A stretch of 64,000 bases of DNA from the NCBI GenBank assembly GCA_035236585.1, contig CP141139.1, forward strand, positions 16,756,990 through 16,820,989, in the 5' to 3' direction. A model generated the notes under the pieces. That model was given only the letters and a program-made list of their open reading frames with translations, made no database searches and was not told the origin of the DNA. Below, in pieces: positions 61,575 to 64,000 of this stretch (its first letter is position 1; every line of letters starts with the position of its first letter). The translations under genes were made by a program, and so were the position numbers. Source of the stretch: Warburgia ugandensis. Lineage: Eukaryota; Streptophyta; Magnoliopsida; Canellales; Canellaceae.

Positions 61575-62400
61575 AGTCAAATGCTTCTATCTACTATTAT
61601 TTTCAATTAAAGTATCTAATGGGCATGATTCCAAAAAATCCAAATTGCATAGCAAAATCATCCAACAACCATGAATGTTGGCTTCTAGTGAATCTAGAGG
61701 ATTCCGAATATGATGAATGGGACAGATCATTCAAAGATAGGTGCTAGTAAGGAAAGTTATAGGAAAGCTACCTTGACTGAATCTTCTGCCCTAATTTCAT
61801 GATCCACTAGCTAGGCCCTACATTTTCATGATCTAACCCATTTACATTGCTCTTCCTCTTTTAGTTGGTCTACATACAAAAATGCCAATTGGATGCTTTT
61901 AGATAACCGCATTTTTAGTTAAAATTCTATAGTCATGATTTAAAAATCAAAATAGCATAGCTAAAATATCCAGTGATTGTGGATTTTGGTATCTAATCAC
62001 CATAGGATGTCAAACAAGATGATTTAGATCATCCAAAACTGGGTCCTAGATAGGAGGGTCATGGAAATTGGTTTGGAAGATTTAGGACAACACCTCAAGT
62101 ATAAGCTAAGAGAAGTTATCCTAACCAAATCTTCTTAATTGATTTTAGGATCCTCCTAAATAGATATTACCTTTTGATGATTTGAGCATTCATCTTATTT
62201 AGCATACCTATGAAAAATATGGCAATTGGATGCTTCTAGCAACTAATATTTTCAGGTAATACTATTTAAAAGATCAAAATGGCATAACAAAAGTCTCCAA
62301 TGACTATGAGTTGTGGTGTTTGGTCAATGTGAGAGATTTTGAGTAGGATAAATCAGTTAGATCATCCAAAGGTGGCTCCTAAATAGGCAAAACCAAGTTG
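61575..62400. repeat. Three diverged tandem copies of a ~320-bp unit
   Basis: Shared blocks in order, TGCTTCTA, CAAAATGGCATA, CTCCAATGAC, GATGA...AGATCATCCAAAG and CCTA.ATAGG, occur near 61,575-61,790, 61,900-62,120 and 62,230-62,400. Copies are heavily diverged, and no protein is encoded. Confidence 0.7.
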
Positions 62401-64000
62401 CCTTGGTATGAATTTAGTGACGGATTAGTCCACTAATTTGTTTCCAACTTTTGCTACATTTTCAGCATTTTGGTGTAATTTAGTGATGGACTATGCAATC
62501 TCTACTTCGGTGTAAAATTTCAAACAAATTTATGATGGAGTAGGAAAAATAACTTTTATTTAGTGAAGGATTTGTCGGCCATTATTTGTCGCCATCTTTA
62601 CCTCCATCCTAAATAACATCAGTGAATTCTAGATTTTCATTTTCATAAGTTTTAGTGATAGCTACAAAATTCTGTCCCTCTATATGTCACTAATGTGCAA
62701 AATCAGTAACGAATTTGTGATGATTATTGATTTCTAGTCAAAGAGAGTCGTAACTGCTATAGTAAGCTTTTGTTTTCTCTTAAGATCTAAACTCTTAATC
62801 ATGTTTAGCGTAGAAAAACTATGAAATCTATGAGAAATCAGCCCAGTCAAATAATACTAAGTTTCTAACCACTTATTTTGTGACTTAAATTAATTTTTTT
62901 TTCCAATCTCAATGCATAGCTCATATAGACCCATATTTAAGTGATCCAAGGTCCAAACTGTTGATCTTATTGGCTAGGTTTAGTAATCTAATCCATTTCA
63001 AGATCCCAACCCTTATTTTTTTTTTAGTCATAAAGCTCATCGACACGACCCATCAACTACAAAACTCAGAAGTACTGAATTTAGAATTATCTAAAAAAGA
63101 AGATTAGGAAAGGTTTAGATCACCCAAATTTGGACTCCACATGTTTTCCATACAATATACCCCCGTTGCACCACTGTGTATGGTATAACTTAACACTTTA
63201 TTTGAATATCAATACTCAACGGTCAAAAAGAAATTACACATGCATTACCCAGCTCAAAGAACAAGTACCTGGATTGTTGGTGATCTAGACTAGTCATCTA
63301 CTAGGCCACTATCTAGTTAAGGAAGCCCTGAAGTCTTTTCCATTTCAATTGGTTGGTGTCAGCCCTCTAACTGGTTAAAATTTTGCTAACATTGTGTTTT
63401 AGCTACTTGAGTCATCCATTTCTCGCTCTAGAACAATAATAGTTAGGATGATCTAAAAGGAGAGAATTTTGGTGCATGCATAGTCTGTTTGGGATCACTC
63501 TGAGGATATAGTTCTAAAACTCGCAACTTGATTATGTAAACTCATCTGAGTTCCTCAACTCAATAACAATCTAGTTACTTGACAAGTCAATTTGATATGT
63601 AGTACTAAAAATTCTTTGTTTGCGCTGAGTTTTGATTCCAAAACAACAAAGCAACATTCTAACTGCCTTAATTAGCTCTCATTTGTATATATAAAGTGAT
63701 ATATATAGATGAAAAAAATATTATTATTTGAGTCGGCATTTTAGTTTTTACACTACAAGAGGATTGTCTTGTTGAATCATCAAACTTTTTAGCCTAGCGT
63801 ATAGTCAAAGCTACCTATGTAAAATCCTTTCATGTGTTTCTTTTAGTTCTTTCTTCATAAACTAAAATCCATCTATGTTCATAGAATGCACTATATGTAT
63901 ACAATTAAAGTAAAGGTGCATTTGGCTATGTGTGGTGTACTAGAACAAGAATGAGTCTTAATCATGAAGGTCATGAGTTCAAAACTCCTTAAGGGTCAGT
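62401..64000. other. Interval with repeated TAGTGAYGGA-like motifs
   Basis: Between 62,400 and 62,760 several TAGTGACGGATT / TAGTGATGGACTA / TAGTGAAGGATTTGTCGG motifs recur, like subterminal repeats of En/Spm (CACTA) elements. A CACTACAAGA at 63,751 resembles a CACTA end, but no partner was found. No gene is recognised up to the window end. Confidence 0.4.

Noticed and set aside
63751-63760. CACTACAAGA as the terminus of a CACTA transposon
   Set aside because: Ten matching bases without a partner terminus or 3-bp duplication are not sufficient; a similar CTACTACAAGAAAA at about 30,818 is equally unsupported.

Overview
This is nuclear DNA from a flowering plant. The genes have multiple exons with GT/AG introns, one is nuclear-encoded and chloroplast-targeted (CHLM), and the space between genes is AT-rich and full of plant-type transposable elements: Ty1/copia, solo LTRs, a hAT element, tRNA-derived SINEs resembling the Au family, and foldback MITEs. 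Very long GA/CT microsatellites and kilobase-scale introns fit a large woody genome. The sequence does not fix the species; a magnoliid or early-diverging eudicot is only a guess.

Left part (1-13,000). The 3' portion of a BODYGUARD-type alpha/beta hydrolase gene (+ strand; cuticle formation) runs to 2270. About 6 kb without genes but with microsatellites follows. A decayed, 5'-truncated copia element (8281-11791) comes next and carries a SINE.

Centre-left (13,029-25,443). One Ty1/copia element of the TNT1/Tork type lies on the minus strand, bounded by two LTRs and the 5-bp target duplication TGTGT. Two solo LTRs of one other long-LTR family (2.65 and 3.07 kb, opposite orientations, each with its own 5-bp target duplication) have split its polymerase gene. 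Taking them out restores the pol reading across the RT, so about 12.4 kb is one nested insertion.

Centre (29,259-44,525). A DHHC protein S-acyltransferase gene (+ strand) has large introns. Two foldback MITEs lie just upstream of its start. Intron 1 carries a SINE with an 18-bp target duplication, a 366-bp foldback element lies in intron 3, and a 4.3-kb hAT transposon relic sits in the next-to-last large intron. A roughly 422-bp segment holding exon 4, an intron and most of exon 5 is present three times in tandem. Three defects interrupt this gene: two single-base homopolymer gains and a lost donor site. It is either decaying or carries assembly errors.

Centre-right (46,233-51,188). The Mg-protoporphyrin IX methyltransferase gene (CHLM, chlorophyll synthesis) is a single open exon. 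An FBS/SKIP27-like F-box gene fragment converges on it from the minus strand. Several SINEs follow, then a small two-helix membrane protein gene on the minus strand.

Right part (51,200-64,000). This is poor in genes. It holds an isolated, broken first exon of a CIPK-type protein kinase, a strongly palindromic foldback array able to form long hairpins, two sets of diverged tandem repeats and AT-rich sequence with no recognisable gene. The genes do not form a functional cluster. They are ordinary dispersed plant genes set in transposon-derived sequence.
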